A stretch of 64,000 nt of DNA from an uncultured Clostridia bacterium (GCA_934633695.1 CAKTYT010000001.1:62001-126000), one strand, 5' to 3'; shown: positions 17,101-25,882, counted from the stretch's first letter. The notes: a model not told the origin generated them from the letters alone. Translations and numbers: made by a program.

Positions 17101-17550
17101 TTACTGGTTTTTAGTTCCGCAGTTCGGACAAAAAGTCTGATCGGAAGTCAATTCAGTTCCGCAGGAACTGCATTGGCTCGATTTGTCCTCCTCAGGGGGT
17201 TCAACCTTTGTTCCGCATTTCCCGCAGAAGGCTTGGCCACAACTGAGCTTTGCACCGCAGTTGCGGCAAAAGAGTTCTTCGTTCTGAGTGGCTTTGGGTT
17301 TCTTTTCAAGCTCTGCGGTTAATGAATCAATATTGCCATATGCAATGCGGATGCTCTCACACAAACGTGAAATTTCTGCATCGGCAGCATCACTTCCGCA
17401 ATATTTCTCCCATACGGCATTGCCGAGCTTCTCTTTTAAATCAGAAATATTCCGTTTTTCATCGGCGATGCGAACATTAATTTTTGCATTGTCGGCAAAT
17501 TCCTTTGCCTTCGTACTCACCTTATCGAAAAAAGCCATCACGTCATCCAT
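17101..17550 (-). CDS. Zinc-ribbon domain protein with N-terminal helical region
   Basis: This 149-residue protein has an N-terminal charged helical segment (about residues 1-85, DKVSTKAKEFADNAK onward, probably coiled coil) and two zinc ribbons at the C-terminus: CRNCGAKLSCGQAFCGKCG and CSSCGTELTSDQTFCPNCG. Such proteins are common in Clostridia, often next to small membrane proteins, and have no assigned function. It follows the membrane protein gene at 17605 by 54 bases, downstream of the same promoter, and is closed by a terminator. No signal peptide is seen. Confidence 0.75.
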   Translation of the reverse strand: MDDVMAFFDKVSTKAKEFADNAKINVRIADEKRNISDLKEKLGNAVWEKYCGSDAADAEISRLCESIRIAYGNIDSLTAELEKKPKATQNEELFCRNCGAKLSCGQAFCGKCGTKVEPPEEDKSSQCSSCGTELTSDQTFCPNCGTKNQ

Positions 17551-17604
17551 CCTTTATTCTCCACGCAATATGCGTTTTCTTAAGTCAATTATATGCGAAG
17601 CGGA

Positions 17605-18027
17605 TCAGAAAACTCCGAGCTTCGAACATGCATTATCAATATATTTCGCCAAAAACGGCACAGAGTAGCGATTACCGCCAAGTGCCTGTATGCCGCTGAT
17701 GAGAGCCATAATGCAGACTACAGAACGGATTACCCAGTCAATGATACGGAAAACGAGTCCAATGATCGGGATAATACCGAACAGCATTCCGAAAATGAGC
17801 GAGCTTACGACCGTTACGAGGTAGAAGAACATCATCTGAACGGAGCATTTGCGTACAAAGCTGTTCGAGTCGAAAAAGAACAGCACAAGGGTCAGCACAA
17901 AGGTTATCGGCGAGAGCCAACCCCAGAATCCGTTGAAAAGACAGGATGCAACGGCAAGGAAAAACATTATTGCCGAGAGCACGTTGGCATCGAGAGACGG
18001 AATAAGCCTTGATTTTCCATTATTCAT
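17605..18027 (-). CDS. Small integral membrane protein, DUF4870-like
   Basis: The 140-residue product has about four hydrophobic segments and ends with the pattern GGNRYSVPFLAKYID, which resembles the DUF4870/Tic20-like membrane proteins of Bacillota. The N-terminal SRLIPSLDANVLSA segment also fits that group. Function is unknown. The ATG at 18027 is chosen because GGAGGTAAAG stands just before it; a longer frame begins at 18075 without support. It is the first gene after the promoter at 18089-18117 and probably forms a two-gene operon with the zinc-ribbon gene. Confidence 0.72.
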   Translation of the reverse strand: MNNGKSRLIPSLDANVLSAIMFFLAVASCLFNGFWGWLSPITFVLTLVLFFFDSNSFVRKCSVQMMFFYLVTVVSSLIFGMLFGIIPIIGLVFRIIDWVIRSVVCIMALISGIQALGGNRYSVPFLAKYIDNACSKLGVF

Positions 18028-18088
18028 AATCTTTACCTCCGATTTTTCTCGAGAGCAGTATCTCTCTGCTCTCATTTAGTATGCATTG

Positions 18089-18117
18089 ATTATATAATAA
18101 GTTCATGGCTTTTTCAA
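18089..18117 (-). promoter_or_regulatory. Sigma-A promoter for the DUF4870-like/zinc-ribbon operon
   Basis: On the minus strand, -35 TTGAAA (18117-18112), a 17-nt spacer and -10 TATAAT (18094-18089), about 60 bases before the start at 18027. Confidence 0.7.
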
Positions 18118-18175
18118 GGGAAAAATGTGGATTATTTATGAATTTTACAGTACAACGCCGGAACAGAAGAATCTC

Positions 18176-19540
18176 TCATCTATAGGCTGCGATCATCAGA
18201 CCCTTCGGCAGATGGTTTTTCAGTGTGCCTGCAACAGCCTTTCCGAAGCCCAAACTGCAATTATGCACTGCGACCGGCATAAAACCGGAAAGCGAATCGT
18301 CTATTTTCAGGGTGTTCCCTGCCAAAAACTGTCGAACCTCGTTGGAATCGGGAGCAAGATCCAGCACATTTTTTGCTTTGAATGCGAGTGATGAACGATT
18401 TCCGCAGGCCATGAAGAGGGCGTGTGCGGGCTTTATTCTCCCCTTTACTTGCTCGCCGATTTCAAGCCCCATGCTGATAATGGGGAGCTTCGCTATCTCA
18501 CCGGGAAGACAGAAGAATGGGAAATACCGTATACTTCCGCTCGGGAGAGAATCGAAGAAACCGCCGGTCGGAAAGGACGTAAAGGTGTCCGAAAGGAATT
18601 CGTTGACACCATTTAAAAGCTTATTGTCAATCCTGCCTGCGAACGGGGCAAAGGTACGCCGAAGTGAAGGCCGTGTGTTTGCAAGACGTGCGACAAAGTG
18701 ACCCTCTCCTTGACAGGTATGTGGGTAGAGCCGTGAACAAAATTCTAAAGTGTATTCGGAATGTTTTTCCAAAAAATCTTCAACAACGCTCTCGTTTTCT
18801 TCGCGTGAGAAGGTGCAGGTTGAATAAATCAGCTTTCCGCCGGGGCGAACAAGTTTCTCAGCACTTTCGAGAATCATTTTCTGACGCTTTGCACAGGCTG
18901 CCACATGCTCAACAGACCATTCAGCCGCAGCATTCGGATCCTTTCTGAACATTCCCTCGCCGGAGCAGGGGGCATCGACGAGTACACGGTCGAAGAATTC
19001 GGGAAGACTGCACGCAAGTGTATCCGGGTGGGCATTTGTGACGACGGAATTCATAACGCCGAGTCTTTCAAGGTTTCGTGCAAGCAGCTTAGCCCTTGAC
19101 GGAACAATTTCGTTTGAAACGAGCAGTCCCGTTCCGTTGAGTCTTGCAGCAGCTCCGCCGCTTTTTCCGCCGGGAGCGGCACAAAGGTCAAGTACGAATT
19201 GTCCCTCATGTATATCTGCTTTTTCAATAACGCTCATCGCAGAGGGTTCCTGAACATAAAACATGCCGGCCATGTGTTCTGCGGAAGTACCGATGTGGTC
19301 CGGTGTATCTGAAAAAATAAAGCCCTCTTCCAAGGTTTGAGACTGGGAAAGTTTCCACGGCGAAATTGCAAGAAAGTCGTCAACGGAAATTTTTAGTGTG
19401 TTGACACGAAGTCCGCGAACAGGCGAAGCAGAGAAGCAGGCAATAAATCTGTCATATTCTTCTCCCAAAAGAGCCTTCATGCGTCTTTTAAATGCATCGG
19501 GGAGGGTGTGCTCCCCGATGCGGGTATTGTTATTCTGCAT
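18176..19540 (-). CDS. NOL1/NOP2/Sun-family RNA (cytosine-5) methyltransferase, RsmF-like
   Basis: This is a SAM-dependent m5C RNA methyltransferase of the RsmB/RsmF type, probably acting on rRNA. Visible motifs are the SAM site LDLCAAPGGKS, the PC motif DAPCSGEGMFRKD, and the TC motif STCTFSREENE with the catalytic Cys. Before these is the N-terminal RGLRVNTLK segment, and after them a C-terminal RsmF/PUA-like part of about 150 residues. The ATG at 19540 lies within the last codons of the upstream ABC gene (11-base overlap), so translation is likely coupled. The exact nucleotide modified cannot be told. Confidence 0.9.
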   Translation of the reverse strand: MQNNNTRIGEHTLPDAFKRRMKALLGEEYDRFIACFSASPVRGLRVNTLKISVDDFLAISPWKLSQSQTLEEGFIFSDTPDHIGTSAEHMAGMFYVQEPSAMSVIEKADIHEGQFVLDLCAAPGGKSGGAAARLNGTGLLVSNEIVPSRAKLLARNLERLGVMNSVVTNAHPDTLACSLPEFFDRVLVDAPCSGEGMFRKDPNAAAEWSVEHVAACAKRQKMILESAEKLVRPGGKLIYSTCTFSREENESVVEDFLEKHSEYTLEFCSRLYPHTCQGEGHFVARLANTRPSLRRTFAPFAGRIDNKLLNGVNEFLSDTFTSFPTGGFFDSLPSGSIRYFPFFCLPGEIAKLPIISMGLEIGEQVKGRIKPAHALFMACGNRSSLAFKAKNVLDLAPDSNEVRQFLAGNTLKIDDSLSGFMPVAVHNCSLGFGKAVAGTLKNHLPKGLMIAAYR

Positions 19541-21404
19541 ATTGACTGTTACCAAGCAGTGTATTTGTGCTGTTTTCCGTAAACTGAGTAGTGTAAAGGT
19601 TATAGTAGTAGCCTTTGAGCCTCAAAAGTTCGCGGTGAGTGCCCATTTCGGTTATTTTGCCGCCGCGGATGACGAGAATGCGGTCGGCGGATCTGATGGT
19701 CGAAAGTCTGTGAGCAACGATAAAACTCGTCCTGTTTTCAAGAACCTTCTTTGTCGCAGCCTGAATAAGCACTTCGGTTTCAGTATCGATGGAACTTGTT
19801 GCTTCATCCAGAATGAAGATTCTCGGATCTGCGAGGATGACCCTCGCAAATGAAATGAGCTGCTTCTGTCCAGTTGAGAGCCTTGCACCGCCTTCGCCTA
19901 CTTCAGTATCATAGCCGTCTTCAAGAGCCTCAATAAATGCATCGGCATGAACTGTTCTCGCAGCTGCACGGACTTCCTCATCGATTGCATCTTTTCTGCC
20001 ATAGCGGATGTTATCCTTTATGCTGCCGGAGAATAGGTGCGGTGACTGGAGGACATAGCCGAGCTTTGATTGAAGCCACAGCTGACTGCGGTCGCGGCAG
20101 TCCTTGCCGTCAATGAGTATTTGTCCGCTTGTCGGCTCGTAGAATCTGCAAACGAGGTTTACGATCGTGCTTTTACCGGCACCGGTTTCGCCGACAAGTG
20201 CGATTGTTTCGCCCTGCTTGACGTGGAGATTAAAGTGTTCGAGCACTTTTTCGCCGCCGGTGTAGGAGAAGGATACGTCTTTGAACTCAACTTCGCCGAA
20301 AAGCTCTTCCCAATTTTCAGGCTTAGGGTTAAAGCAATCACCGTATTTTTCAACAACTTCGGGACGGTCAGTTATTTCACAGGGAGTGTCAATGAGCGAA
20401 ATAACCCTTTCGGCACTCGCCTGGGCACTCTGAAGCTCGGCGAAGATACCTGCAAGCTGTTGAATGGGGTCGAAAAGGTTGGTAGTGTACGAGATAAATG
20501 AAGAAAGAACGCCGATTGTCATGCTAACGCCGAATACAGTGGGTGCAATAACAGTTTTTCCGCCTGCGTAAAGGGCAATTGCAGTTCCCACTGAGCCGAG
20601 AGTCATGACAATGGGGGTGAACATTGCGGAAAGAACGGCTGCCTTAATTGCTGCTTTCTTCATTGTGCCGCTTTCGTGTTCAAATTCCGCATAGTTCTTG
20701 TCCTCTCTGACAAGCGTCTTCGTCGTCACAGCTCCGATGATGCCTTCGTTGAAAGCTCCGGTGATCTTTGAATTCTGTTTGCGGACGATTCGATGCTGCT
20801 TCAAAATCCGCTTCTGGAAATATACGCAGATAACGGCGATGAAAGGGACCACGGTCAGCACCAGCAGACCGAGCTTCCAGTTCATGGAGAGCAGAAACGC
20901 TGCACAGCCAACGATAAAGCCGCCCGACCACAGAAGGTCGGTGAGGCTCCATGCGATCATTTCGCTGAGTCGTGAAATGTCTCCCACCATACGTGCCATA
21001 ATGTAACCGACTGCTGTCTTATCATAGTACGAAAATGAAAGTTCCTGAAGCTTTTTGAAAGCATCCTGCCTTATATCAAAAGCAATTGCCATTTCGAGTT
21101 TACCTGAGCAGCCGATGAAAAAATAACAAGCTATGCCTTGCAGGGCAATGAGCAGGCAGTAGACAACGGCAAACGGGGTTATCTTGTTCATTGCACCCAC
21201 GGCTATAATGTTGTCGATTGCGTACCTGCTCAACTGAGGATAAACGATGTCAACTGCCGCAACAATGACCATGGATATAGCCAGCAGTGTCAGAGTACCT
21301 TTCTTTCGAAAGGCGTAACGTATGAGCCGCTTCCAAATGTTGAAATCGACTTTCTTATCAAATTCTTCTTCCTTTAATGCAGAGGTGGTAATCTCTTCAG
21401 CCAT
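19530..21404 (-). CDS. Heterodimeric ABC exporter subunit, with canonical catalytic Glu and altered signature motif
   Basis: The 624-residue product has a six-helix type IV (type I exporter) membrane domain followed by an ATPase domain: Walker A GETGAGKS, Q-loop YVLQSPHLFSG, signature LSTGQKQ, Walker B IFILDEATSS, switch His in VAHRLSTI. The signature deviates from LSGGQ, while the catalytic Glu is present. Its partner directly upstream has the reverse pattern, as in heterodimeric exporters such as BmrCD, LmrCD or TM287/288. Its ATG follows the upstream stop directly (TAAATG). Likely substrates are drugs, peptides or lipids; this is inferred from the family only. Confidence 0.93.
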   Translation of the reverse strand: MAEEITTSALKEEEFDKKVDFNIWKRLIRYAFRKKGTLTLLAISMVIVAAVDIVYPQLSRYAIDNIIAVGAMNKITPFAVVYCLLIALQGIACYFFIGCSGKLEMAIAFDIRQDAFKKLQELSFSYYDKTAVGYIMARMVGDISRLSEMIAWSLTDLLWSGGFIVGCAAFLLSMNWKLGLLVLTVVPFIAVICVYFQKRILKQHRIVRKQNSKITGAFNEGIIGAVTTKTLVREDKNYAEFEHESGTMKKAAIKAAVLSAMFTPIVMTLGSVGTAIALYAGGKTVIAPTVFGVSMTIGVLSSFISYTTNLFDPIQQLAGIFAELQSAQASAERVISLIDTPCEITDRPEVVEKYGDCFNPKPENWEELFGEVEFKDVSFSYTGGEKVLEHFNLHVKQGETIALVGETGAGKSTIVNLVCRFYEPTSGQILIDGKDCRDRSQLWLQSKLGYVLQSPHLFSGSIKDNIRYGRKDAIDEEVRAAARTVHADAFIEALEDGYDTEVGEGGARLSTGQKQLISFARVILADPRIFILDEATSSIDTETEVLIQAATKKVLENRTSFIVAHRLSTIRSADRILVIRGGKITEMGTHRELLRLKGYYYNLYTTQFTENSTNTLLGNSQYAE

Positions 21405-23276
21405 TTAGTTTTCCTCCCTTCTATCCGATTCAAGCTCAACCTCGAGCAGATTCTGTATGTCTGCAATCCGTTTATACAACCCATCCACTGAAATGAGTTC
21501 ATCGTGAGTACCCATTTGGACGAGTCTTCCGCCTTCAAGAACGATTATCTTGTCGGCACGGCTGAGCGTGGTGATTCTGTGTGAGATGATAAATGTTGTA
21601 CAATGCTCCTGCCTCGATTGCAATGCATCACGGATGGCGGCATCGGTCTCGGTATCAACGGCACTCATTGAGTCATCAAAGATGATAATGGGTGCTTTCT
21701 GCATGAGCATTCTTGCAATTGCAACACGTTGCTTTTGTCCGCCAGAGAGTGTGACGCCCCTTTCGCCAACGATTGTGTCATAGCCATGATCGAAACTCAT
21801 AATGACATCGTGAACAGCAGCTGTCCTTGCGGCGGAATAGACATCGTTTTCATCCGCTTCCGGTCTTGAAATGCGGATGTTGTCGATAATGGAGCGCGAA
21901 TAGAGGAACGGTTCCTGAAGCACAAGACCGATGTTCTTTCTCAGGTGATGTTTTTCAATATCGTTGATATTGACTCCGTCAATGAGAATCTCACCTTCGC
22001 GGCAAGTGTAGAGCCTCTGAAGAAGCTGGACGAGACTGGATTTGCCCGAACCTGTGCTGCCGAGAATAGCGACAGTCTCGCCGGGGTTTGCGGTAAAGGA
22101 AATATCCTTCAGAACATCCTGTCCGTCCTCATAACCGAAACCTACATTGCGGAATTCAACTTTACCATGAATTTCCGGTTTCTCAGCAAGTCCGGGTTCC
22201 GTCTCGACGGGAACTGAGAGTACTTCCGTTATCCTCTCGAGAGAAACGCTTGCCTTGCCGAGGTCGGCAAGAATCCTTCCGAGCTGACGAACGGGCCAGA
22301 CGAGCATGGATGTGTAGCTTGAAAAGATAAGCATCTCACCGACAGTTATTTCACCGCGAATGACGGCGGCAATGCAGAAGCAAATACTTATTGCGATTTG
22401 CAAATAACCGAATACATCTGTCCCGCTCCAGTAAATGGCCAACAGGTTGAGCAGACGAATGTTTTTTCTACGAAAATCGGTGTTTTTTTCAGTAAAATTT
22501 TTAAATTCGTTTTTTTGCTGACCAAATGCACGAACAACACGCATACCCGAGGCGTTTTCCTGGATCACGGCACTGAGTTTGCCCTCCGCTTCATCTGCAA
22601 GAGTAAACTGAGATTTTACACTCTTAAAGTAAATAAATGAAACGAAGGCAAGCAAGGGCATCAGAACAATTGACAGCAGAGCAAGCCTGACGTTCATGCC
22701 GAAGAGGATGATTGCTGCCGCAACAACCATTATGACCGTGCGGACGATTTCGAGCAGTTGGTTTTGAACAAACCGCTTTATCGTTTCGACATCCGATGTA
22801 CAGCGTTGAATGACATCGCCGCTTGAAATATGCTTATAGTAGTCGTACGGGACGTTTGCAAGGTGGGAGTAAAGCCTGTTCCGCATATTATAGGACATGC
22901 GTTCGGCACCGTATGCGATCTGGCTTCGCCTTAAGTAGACGGCAGCTGCATTGATACCTGTTACAAGTACCAGCAAAATTCCCATAATGTAAAGATGGTT
23001 TTCAATAAACAGTTTGCCGCCGATGCTGTTGACAAGGTTTTCAAGCCACGGGGCAACGGTCATTCCGCCCTGATAGCCAATTTCCGCATGTTCGATGAGA
23101 ACATAGTCTATAGTGAAACTTGTGACCAGGGGAATACAGTACGCCGAAATTACTGCAAGGACGATCGCAATCGAACCTATGACGAAGTGCACGATGGTTC
23201 CTCGGAAAAAATCCTTGAGGTACATCAATTTCGGCGATGGGTGGCAGAGTTTTTTCGTTCGTTTCGTTTTGTTCAT
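21405..23276 (-). CDS. Heterodimeric ABC exporter subunit, with degenerate Walker B (Asp for Glu)
   Basis: This 623-residue half-transporter has six membrane helices and an ATPase domain: Walker A GSTGSGKS, Q-loop LVLQEPFLYS, canonical signature LSGGQKQ, Walker B IIIFDDSMSAVD, switch His in ISHRITTL. Asp replaces the catalytic Glu, so one ATP site of the heterodimer is expected to be non-hydrolysing, and the partner at 19530 supplies the other half of each site. The ATG at 23276 has TTGGAGG just upstream. The 360 bases before it hold a leader ORF, a terminator and a promoter (see 23443-23701), suggesting that expression of both subunits is attenuated. Confidence 0.93.
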   Translation of the reverse strand: MNKTKRTKKLCHPSPKLMYLKDFFRGTIVHFVIGSIAIVLAVISAYCIPLVTSFTIDYVLIEHAEIGYQGGMTVAPWLENLVNSIGGKLFIENHLYIMGILLVLVTGINAAAVYLRRSQIAYGAERMSYNMRNRLYSHLANVPYDYYKHISSGDVIQRCTSDVETIKRFVQNQLLEIVRTVIMVVAAAIILFGMNVRLALLSIVLMPLLAFVSFIYFKSVKSQFTLADEAEGKLSAVIQENASGMRVVRAFGQQKNEFKNFTEKNTDFRRKNIRLLNLLAIYWSGTDVFGYLQIAISICFCIAAVIRGEITVGEMLIFSSYTSMLVWPVRQLGRILADLGKASVSLERITEVLSVPVETEPGLAEKPEIHGKVEFRNVGFGYEDGQDVLKDISFTANPGETVAILGSTGSGKSSLVQLLQRLYTCREGEILIDGVNINDIEKHHLRKNIGLVLQEPFLYSRSIIDNIRISRPEADENDVYSAARTAAVHDVIMSFDHGYDTIVGERGVTLSGGQKQRVAIARMLMQKAPIIIFDDSMSAVDTETDAAIRDALQSRQEHCTTFIISHRITTLSRADKIIVLEGGRLVQMGTHDELISVDGLYKRIADIQNLLEVELESDRREEN

Positions 23277-23442
23277 TTCTTTGGTTCCTCCAATTCAATG
23301 GTGGCTGTCGTTTGAGAAAAGTTTGCGGAAGTGCTGCAAGCGGTTTCCTCAAACGGTGGGGGGAGGGGCATTCGCCCAAACACTTCCCGGTAACGGCGAA
23401 AAGTGCTTTTACAGTTTCGGGACATCTTTTGAAGTGCAATGC

Positions 23443-23472
23443 AAAAAAAGAGCCACAGACAATTCTGTGACT
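23443..23472 (-). terminator. Intrinsic terminator inside the exporter leader (candidate attenuator)
   Basis: Read leftward, AGTCACAGA (23472-23464) pairs with TCTGTGGCT (23459-23451, one G-U), with a 4-base loop, then C and seven Ts (23449-23443). It lies between the leader ORF and the exporter genes on the same strand. A second T-run (23490-23484) lies just upstream after competing short stems ACCC/GGGT and GGGTT/AACCC. This arrangement fits transcription attenuation. Confidence 0.75.
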
Positions 23473-23532
23473 CAGTCATTCGCAAAAAAACACCCACACA
23501 GGCCGGGGTTCAGCAAACCCAAAGACAGCCTA

Positions 23533-23640
23533 TCATAAAGAGCGTCCCTTGATTCGGAAACAAAGGTCACAGATAAAGGAACAGAAACTGCTTACACATG
23601 CAGCACGCAATGCACAAGCGTTAAAATCTCTCAAAAACAT
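23533..23640 (-). CDS. Candidate 35-residue Cys-rich leader peptide upstream of the ABC exporter
   Basis: This short frame (ATG at 23640, TGA at 23535-23533) encodes 35 residues beginning MFLRDFNACALRAACV and ending RIKGRSL, with five Cys. A perfect AAGGAGG stands 8 bases before the ATG; a second in-frame ATG at 23646 is too close to it. A consensus promoter lies 33 bases upstream, and competing hairpins plus an intrinsic terminator follow before the exporter start at 23276. No membrane or known domain is recognised. The position and size resemble regulatory leader peptides such as BmrB upstream of bmrCD, where ribosome stalling by antibiotics relieves termination. That role is an inference. 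Confidence 0.6.
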   Translation of the reverse strand: MFLRDFNACALRAACVSSFCSFICDLCFRIKGRSL

Positions 23641-23672
23641 ACTCATGACCTCCTTCCCAAAGTTATAGTTGC

Positions 23673-23701
23673 ATTATAGTGGAATCGGCAAAAAAAATCA
23701 A
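23673..23701 (-). promoter_or_regulatory. Sigma-A promoter for the leader peptide and ABC exporter
   Basis: On the minus strand, -35 TTGATT (23701-23696), a 17-nt spacer and -10 TATAAT (23678-23673), 33 bases before the leader ATG at 23640. Confidence 0.75.
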
Positions 23702-23744
23702 CAGCAATTGATAAAAATATCAATATATTCGAAGGATACGCCAA

Positions 23745-23770
23745 GTAAACAAAAATTCTTTTCTGTTTAC
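23745..23770. promoter_or_regulatory. Inverted repeat GTAAACA-N12-TGTTTAC between exporter leader and groES
   Basis: GTAAACA (23745-23751) and TGTTTAC (23764-23770) are perfect inverted copies. A second repeat, ATTGATA-AAAA-TATCAAT, stands at 23707-23724 just upstream of the exporter promoter. Both could be operators for divergent control of the exporter and groESL, or stems in AT-rich DNA. No CIRCE element (HrcA site) was found in this gap. Confidence 0.35.
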
Positions 23771-23792
23771 CACACTTAACCGAAAAAGAGGG

Positions 23793-23821
23793 TTGCATAA
23801 AATGCCAAATAAAGCTAATAA
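23793..23821 (+). promoter_or_regulatory. Possible groESL promoter
   Basis: -35 TTGCAT (23793-23798), a 17-nt spacer and -10-like TAATAA (23816-23821), leaving about 80 bases of leader before groES. The -10 is weak, so the call is tentative. Confidence 0.35.
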
Positions 23822-23908
23822 TATTGTTTGAAGTTGAAGAACATCCCGGCTCATGATTGGTTCGGGTCGTTCGGTAGCTCATACTGATTTATTCAGGAGG
23901 TATTTATT

Positions 23909-24193
23909 ATGAAACTCAGACCGTTGGCTGACAGAGTAGTTATTAAGAGCCTTGAGGTTGAAGAGACAACTAAGAGCGGACTCATCCTCACCGGCAGTGC
24001 AAAGGAAAAGCCCCAGATGGCAGAGGTCATTGCAGTTGGCCCCGGCGGCGTTATTGACGGCAAGCAGGTCGAGATGAACGTCAGTGTCGGTGACAAGGTT
24101 ATCTATTCAAAGTATGCAGGCAATGAGGTTAAGCTCGATGGTGTTGAATACATAATCGTCCGCCAGAGCGACATACTTGCTGTTGTTGAATAA
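23909..24193 (+). CDS. groES: Co-chaperonin GroES (Hsp10)
   Basis: GroES caps the GroEL chamber. The 94-residue product shows KLRPLADRVVIK at the N-terminus, the mobile-loop region EETTKSGLILTGSAKEKPQ, and the C-terminal EYIIVRQSDILAVVE. CAGGAGG precedes the ATG at 23909. groEL follows after 66 bases, the standard operon. Confidence 0.98.
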   Translation: MKLRPLADRVVIKSLEVEETTKSGLILTGSAKEKPQMAEVIAVGPGGVIDGKQVEMNVSVGDKVIYSKYAGNEVKLDGVEYIIVRQSDILAVVE

Positions 24194-24259
24194 TTTGTAT
24201 AGATGGTTCGGTGCCGTATGCTGCACCGAATGTATTTTAGTTTGAAAGGAAGTAATTTT

Positions 24260-25882
24260 ATGGCAAAGCAGATTAAGCATGGTGAAGAAGCACGCAGGGC
24301 TCTTGAGGCCGGTCTCGACACCCTTGCAAATACAGTTAAGATTACCCTCGGACCCAAGGGTTGCAATGTTGTACTCGAAAAGTCATACGGTGCACCGCTT
24401 ATTACGAATGACGGCGTAACCATTGCAAAGGAAATTGAACTTGAAGATCCCTTCGAAAATATGGGGGCTCAGCTTGTTAAGGAAGTTGCTGCAAAGACAA
24501 ACGACGTTGCAGGTGATGGCACAACCACTGCAACGCTGCTTGCACAGGCAATCGTTCGTGAAGGAATGAAAAATGTTGCAGCAGGAGCAAATCCCATGGT
24601 TCTTCGCAAGGGCATTGAAGCTGCTGTCAACAAAGCAGTTGAAAGTCTTAAGAAGATCAGCAAGCCCGTCTCAGGCAAACAGGAAATTGCTCAGGTTGCT
24701 TCCATCTCCGCTTCAGACGAGAAGGTTGGCGAACTGATTTCTGATGCTATGGAAAAGGTTGGCAATGACGGCGTTATTACCATTGAAGAGGGTCGTTCAA
24801 TGAAGACCGAACTCAATGTTGTCGAAGGTATGCAGTTTGACAGAGGCTATGCTTCCGCATACATGGTGACTGATTCCGATAAGATGGAAGCTGTTCTCGA
24901 TGACCCCTACATCCTCATCACCGAAAAGAAAATCAGCAACATTCAGGAAATTCTTCCCATTCTTGAGCCCATTGCTCAGCAGGGCAAGAAACTTCTCATC
25001 ATTGCAGAAGATGTCGAAGGCGATGCACTCGCAACTCTCGTTGTCAACAAGCTTCGCGGCATTTTCACCTGCGTTGCGGTTAAAGCTCCCGGCTTTGGCG
25101 ACAGGCGTAAGGAAATGCTCAAGGATATTGCAGTTCTTACCGGAGGTCAGGTGATTTCGGAAGAACTCGGTATGGATCTTAAGGAGACTACTCTTGATCA
25201 GCTCGGCAGAGCAAGACAGGTTCGTGTCGATAAGGAAAATACAACCATTGTTGAAGGTGCGGGATCGCAGGAAGAAATTGGTGCGAGGGTCAAGAATATC
25301 AAGGCTCAGATCGAAGAATCGACTTCCGAATACGATAAAGAAAAGCTTCAGGAGCGTCTTGCAAAGATGGCAGGCGGCGTAGCCGTTATTGCTGTCGGTG
25401 CAGCTACTGAGCCGGAAATGAAAGAGATCAAGATGCGTATTGAGGATGCACTCAATGCAACTCGTGCGGCAGTTGAAGAGGGTATCGTCCCCGGCGGCGG
25501 AATAGCACTCCTCAATGTTATCGATGACGTTAAGGCTCTTGAAGCAGAGGCAGAGGGCGACTATAAGACCGGTGTTTCAATTATCGTTCGTGCTCTTGAA
25601 GAACCTCTCCGCCAGATTACAGCAAATGCAGGTCTGGAAGGCAGTGTTATTATTGCAAATGTTCGTGCTGCAAATAAGCCTGGTTACGGCTACGATGCAG
25701 CAAAGAATGAATACGGCATGATGGTTGAGAAGGGCATCATTGATCCGACTAAGGTTACAAGGAGTGCTTTGCAGAATGCAGCTTCCGTTGCGGCAATGGT
25801 CCTTACCACCGAAAGTATTGTTTGCGATATTCCCAAGCCCGCTGCTCCCGAAGCACCCATGCCCGGCGGCGGTATGTATTAA
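24260..25882 (+). CDS. groEL: Chaperonin GroEL (Hsp60)
   Basis: GroEL is the double-ring ATP-dependent folding chamber. The ATP-binding motif GDGTTTATLLAQ, the segment EDPFENMGAQLVKEVA, and the C-terminal ATTEPEMKEIKMRIEDAL and VEEGIVPGGG blocks are all present. The product has 540 residues and ends in a glycine-rich tail MPGGGMY rather than long GGM repeats. The ATG at 24260 follows GAAAGGA at 24244-24250; an upstream in-frame ATG at 24203 is rejected. It is the second gene of groESL and is followed by a strong hairpin. Confidence 0.99.
   Translation: MAKQIKHGEEARRALEAGLDTLANTVKITLGPKGCNVVLEKSYGAPLITNDGVTIAKEIELEDPFENMGAQLVKEVAAKTNDVAGDGTTTATLLAQAIVREGMKNVAAGANPMVLRKGIEAAVNKAVESLKKISKPVSGKQEIAQVASISASDEKVGELISDAMEKVGNDGVITIEEGRSMKTELNVVEGMQFDRGYASAYMVTDSDKMEAVLDDPYILITEKKISNIQEILPILEPIAQQGKKLLIIAEDVEGDALATLVVNKLRGIFTCVAVKAPGFGDRRKEMLKDIAVLTGGQVISEELGMDLKETTLDQLGRARQVRVDKENTTIVEGAGSQEEIGARVKNIKAQIEESTSEYDKEKLQERLAKMAGGVAVIAVGAATEPEMKEIKMRIEDALNATRAAVEEGIVPGGGIALLNVIDDVKALEAEAEGDYKTGVSIIVRALEEPLRQITANAGLEGSVIIANVRAANKPGYGYDAAKNEYGMMVEKGIIDPTKVTRSALQNAASVAAMVLTTESIVCDIPKPAAPEAPMPGGGMY

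Noticed and set aside
17250..18079. Several rightward frames opposite the zinc-ribbon and membrane-protein genes
   Set aside because: They lack ribosome sites and family features, while the leftward frames have clear zinc ribbons, membrane helices, promoter and terminator.
23273..23497. A 74-codon leftward frame directly upstream of the ABC exporter
   Set aside because: It runs through the intrinsic terminator, has no ribosome site at its ATG, and overlaps the exporter start; it is not a credible gene.
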